Origin: Sphingobacterium corticibacterium
GTDB lineage: Bacteria > Bacteroidota > Bacteroidia > Sphingobacteriales > Sphingobacteriaceae
Length of the DNA stretch: 64,000 nucleotides
NCBI RefSeq assembly: GCF_004208525.1
Contig: NZ_SGIT01000001.1
Location: forward strand, 1-64,000
Reading direction: 5' to 3'
In this document: one piece after another, positions 62,298-64,000 of the stretch
Layout of the letters: every line of letters begins with the position of its first letter
How positions within the stretch are numbered: the first letter of the stretch is position 1
Made by a program: the position numbers and the translations under genes
Notes under the pieces: model-generated
What the model saw: only the letters and a program-made list of their open reading frames with translations
Told to the model about the DNA's origin: nothing
Database searches by the model: none

Positions 62298-63818
62298 TTA
62301 AATGAGCTTGCTGTATTCAATTTTAGCATGATGGCGGGGGTCTCTCGGCAGTTGCTGGAATTTTACTGTCGTTACCTTAAATGGTAGTTGTTGAAGTTTT
62401 GCTAGTACCTGCTCCTTTATGGATTGCGTTTCCTCTGTTAGTTCAATAAATGCACTTATATCGGTGCCGTTAGAAAGAATCGTTCCCATTTCAATGCCGT
62501 CGATGGACTGCACGTAATTTTCAAAAACAAAAGTAGACAACCAATGACCGTCCTGTGCAATAAGCGTATTGCACCTTCCTGTGAGGAAGAGGCGTCCATC
62601 TCGGATATAACCACTGTCACCGGTTCGATGCCAGTAGACGTCATCGATGAAAATTTTATTCGTCCGAAGGGCGTGTTCATTTTTGTAATATTGCGTGAGC
62701 ACATGAGGACCGGAAACAACGATTTCACCCCATACTCCTTCCGGCTGTTTCATATGTTCAAATGCCTCCAAAGAAATATCGAAAAGAGATTTATCTGTAA
62801 TCGGAATAATCTTTACCTGTGTTTTATGAAAGATTGCACCGACTGGTATACCTCGTTTTAAGTTGAATGTAGAAGTTTCGGATACCAGTTCGTCAACGGC
62901 AATAGAGCTAATAGGCTCGGCTTCCGTGGATCCGTAGAGAATTCGAACATTTTTAGTCGGGAATGCCTTGTTGTATAGTTTCGCTTCTTTTAAAAATACA
63001 GGTGCGCCACCGGTAAGGATATCGTTCAATTGCGGTAATGAAATTTTATGTTCGGAAACATGTTCGGCAATACGTTTGACAAAATAAGGGGAAGCCACCA
63101 ATCTGGTAACCCGATGATCCAAAAGCTGTCTTACGATTCTTTTCGGCTGAATCTTAGTCGGTTTCGATGGGTTGAAGTCGGCAATCACGGAAGTCGATCC
63201 CACGGCAAGATTGATAAGCAAGACAATAGGCAGTACCGACATATCTACATCCGACGGCTTAGCTCGGATTTCCTCCTCCAGCGCTTTAAACTGTTCGTAT
63301 AAAAAGCCATGTGTCCGCAGTGCTGCTTTTGGCGTTCCGGTGCTGCCTGTCGTAAAGGTAATAAGTGCTGCGTCTTCCAACAGTGTCTGACAAATTTGGT
63401 CATTTTCATCTCCAGAATAAGACAATCCCAGCTTGATCGGAATCTGCCGGATGCCTTTAGAAAAGAAACGCAGCACATGGGCTTTCCAACTACCCACGAA
63501 CGCTTTGCAATCCGCGATTTGGCAACAGGTATCCAGACGATCTATCTTGCTCCATTGATCGACAAAGACAACGGTTGCTCCCAGGTAGAACAGCGCCAGC
63601 ACATTTCGGTAGAGATCAATGCCCATTGGTACAAACAGTAAGACCCGATCACCTTTTAGGATTTCTTTTCGTTTGAAGTAATTTGCCGTTAGCCGAACCT
63701 GCTGTGCGAGTTCTGAAAAAGTAATTTTATCACCGTTTTTATCCCAGATAGCGGTTTTGTCAGGATACCTTTCGGTGTGACGTATAAACAGACCAGCGAT
63801 GTTAAATGGATTTTCCAT
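62298..63818 (-). CDS. AMP-dependent synthetase/ligase, OleC-like
   Basis: 506 residues. Adenylation motifs: ALITFTTGSTGTPKAALRTH (P-loop, ~151-170), VRILYGSTEAEPISS, WHRTGDSGYIRDGRLFLTGR. The C-terminal LPRDPRHHAKIEYSKL has the basic RHxAK form seen in OleC-type (beta-lactone synthetase) and fatty-acid ligases. It should activate a carboxylate as an acyl-adenylate, substrate unknown. No carrier protein, reductase or OleA/B/D neighbour is seen, though the upstream context is cut off. Its ATG overlaps the end of the preceding gene by 17 bp, so it is translationally coupled. Confidence 0.85.
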   Translation of the reverse strand: MENPFNIAGLFIRHTERYPDKTAIWDKNGDKITFSELAQQVRLTANYFKRKEILKGDRVLLFVPMGIDLYRNVLALFYLGATVVFVDQWSKIDRLDTCCQIADCKAFVGSWKAHVLRFFSKGIRQIPIKLGLSYSGDENDQICQTLLEDAALITFTTGSTGTPKAALRTHGFLYEQFKALEEEIRAKPSDVDMSVLPIVLLINLAVGSTSVIADFNPSKPTKIQPKRIVRQLLDHRVTRLVASPYFVKRIAEHVSEHKISLPQLNDILTGGAPVFLKEAKLYNKAFPTKNVRILYGSTEAEPISSIAVDELVSETSTFNLKRGIPVGAIFHKTQVKIIPITDKSLFDISLEAFEHMKQPEGVWGEIVVSGPHVLTQYYKNEHALRTNKIFIDDVYWHRTGDSGYIRDGRLFLTGRCNTLIAQDGHWLSTFVFENYVQSIDGIEMGTILSNGTDISAFIELTEETQSIKEQVLAKLQQLPFKVTTVKFQQLPRDPRHHAKIEYSKLI

Positions 63819-64000
63819 AGAGTGTGTAGGTTTTTAATAGATGTCCATCGTATTGATCGGATAGGGGAGTTGCGTCTCCTTCGTCAATCATCAAAGCATA
63901 AATAATCTGCTGATATTCTTTGGTTACAGCTTTTTGATAAAATTCGTCAACTAATACTAATCCTAGACCCCGATATAGTCGTTTGGGACTACGGGCAAGT
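63802..64000 (-). CDS. C-terminal part of an unknown protein, cut by the window edge
   Basis: The last 65 codons of a minus-strand frame, with the stop (tta on the plus strand) at 63802-63804 inside the start of the AMP-ligase gene. The visible tail reads RSPKRLYRGLGLVLVDEFYQ ... TYTLYGKSI. The RGLGLVLVDEFY segment recalls the acetyl-CoA loop and following helix of GNAT acetyltransferases, but this is a weak hint. Same operon as the AMP-ligase gene by overlap. Confidence 0.65.
   Translation of the reverse strand, partial: LARSPKRLYRGLGLVLVDEFYQKAVTKEYQQIIYALMIDEGDATPLSDQYDGHLLKTYTLYGKSI

Overview
The window reads as a chromosomal segment of a Bacteroidota bacterium, most likely family Sphingobacteriaceae (Sphingobacterium, Pedobacter, Olivibacter or a relative). 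Reasons: TAnnTTTG promoter elements with an upstream TTTG and no consistent Shine-Dalgarno sequences; a fused CcoN-CcoO cbb3 oxidase; a SusC/SusD polysaccharide locus; an MG2/plug-type secreted protein; moderate-to-low GC. Assignment to a genus is not possible by eye. No transposase, integrase, phage gene or CRISPR array was seen.

Layout. 1-270: 3' tail of a 23S rRNA, the 5S rRNA and a terminator, i.e. the end of an rRNA operon. 315-4095: radical SAM protein, MazG-like pyrophosphohydrolase, pseudouridine synthase with a long charged N-terminal tail, and a lytic transglycosylase. 4127-10018: cbb3 oxidase operon (ccoNO, ccoQ, ccoP, ccoG, ccoH, TauE/SafE-like protein) behind a Crp/Fnr-type inverted repeat. 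10030-15890 (minus): tripartite RND efflux operon with an 18-bp operator-like palindrome in front. 16063-23828: cardiolipin synthase, MG2/plug secreted protein, YihY-family membrane protein with long-chain acyl-CoA synthetase, and a small beta-barrel protein.

23881-35768 is the most coherent accessory system: a polysaccharide utilization locus predicted to act on alpha-1,6-linked mannan. A DUF6377-type membrane regulator is divergent from GH125 - SusC - SusD - SusE-like - GH76 - GH76, genes separated by only 3-35 bp. The proposed flow is surface cutting by GH76 endo-mannanases, capture and import by SusC/D with SusE, and removal of alpha-1,6-mannose by GH125. The leader before GH125 holds a 43-codon ORF and two hairpins.

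35773-50347 is mostly housekeeping: M61 peptidase, two BadF/BadG-type sugar-kinase paralogues, glutathione peroxidase, thymidine kinase, YbaB, UPF0173 hydrolase, Rho, phosphatidylserine synthase, an Hpt protein overlapping folK, SppA, phosphoglycerate kinase, and two conserved-looking genes of unknown function. 50370-59185: a large secreted HExxH / beta-propeller / outer-membrane protein, MgtE, and a TesA-YbbA-YbbP-like operon.

59186-60879 is a 1.7-kb gene-poor stretch with the least explained DNA of the window: about 480 bp of degenerate repeats phased at 21 bp (105-bp higher-order unit), a perfect 20-bp inverted repeat, and two identical tRNA-Asn genes each with its own promoter and terminator. 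The window ends with a CstB-like metallo-beta-lactamase/rhodanese fusion and an AMP-ligase gene overlapping a gene cut by the window edge.
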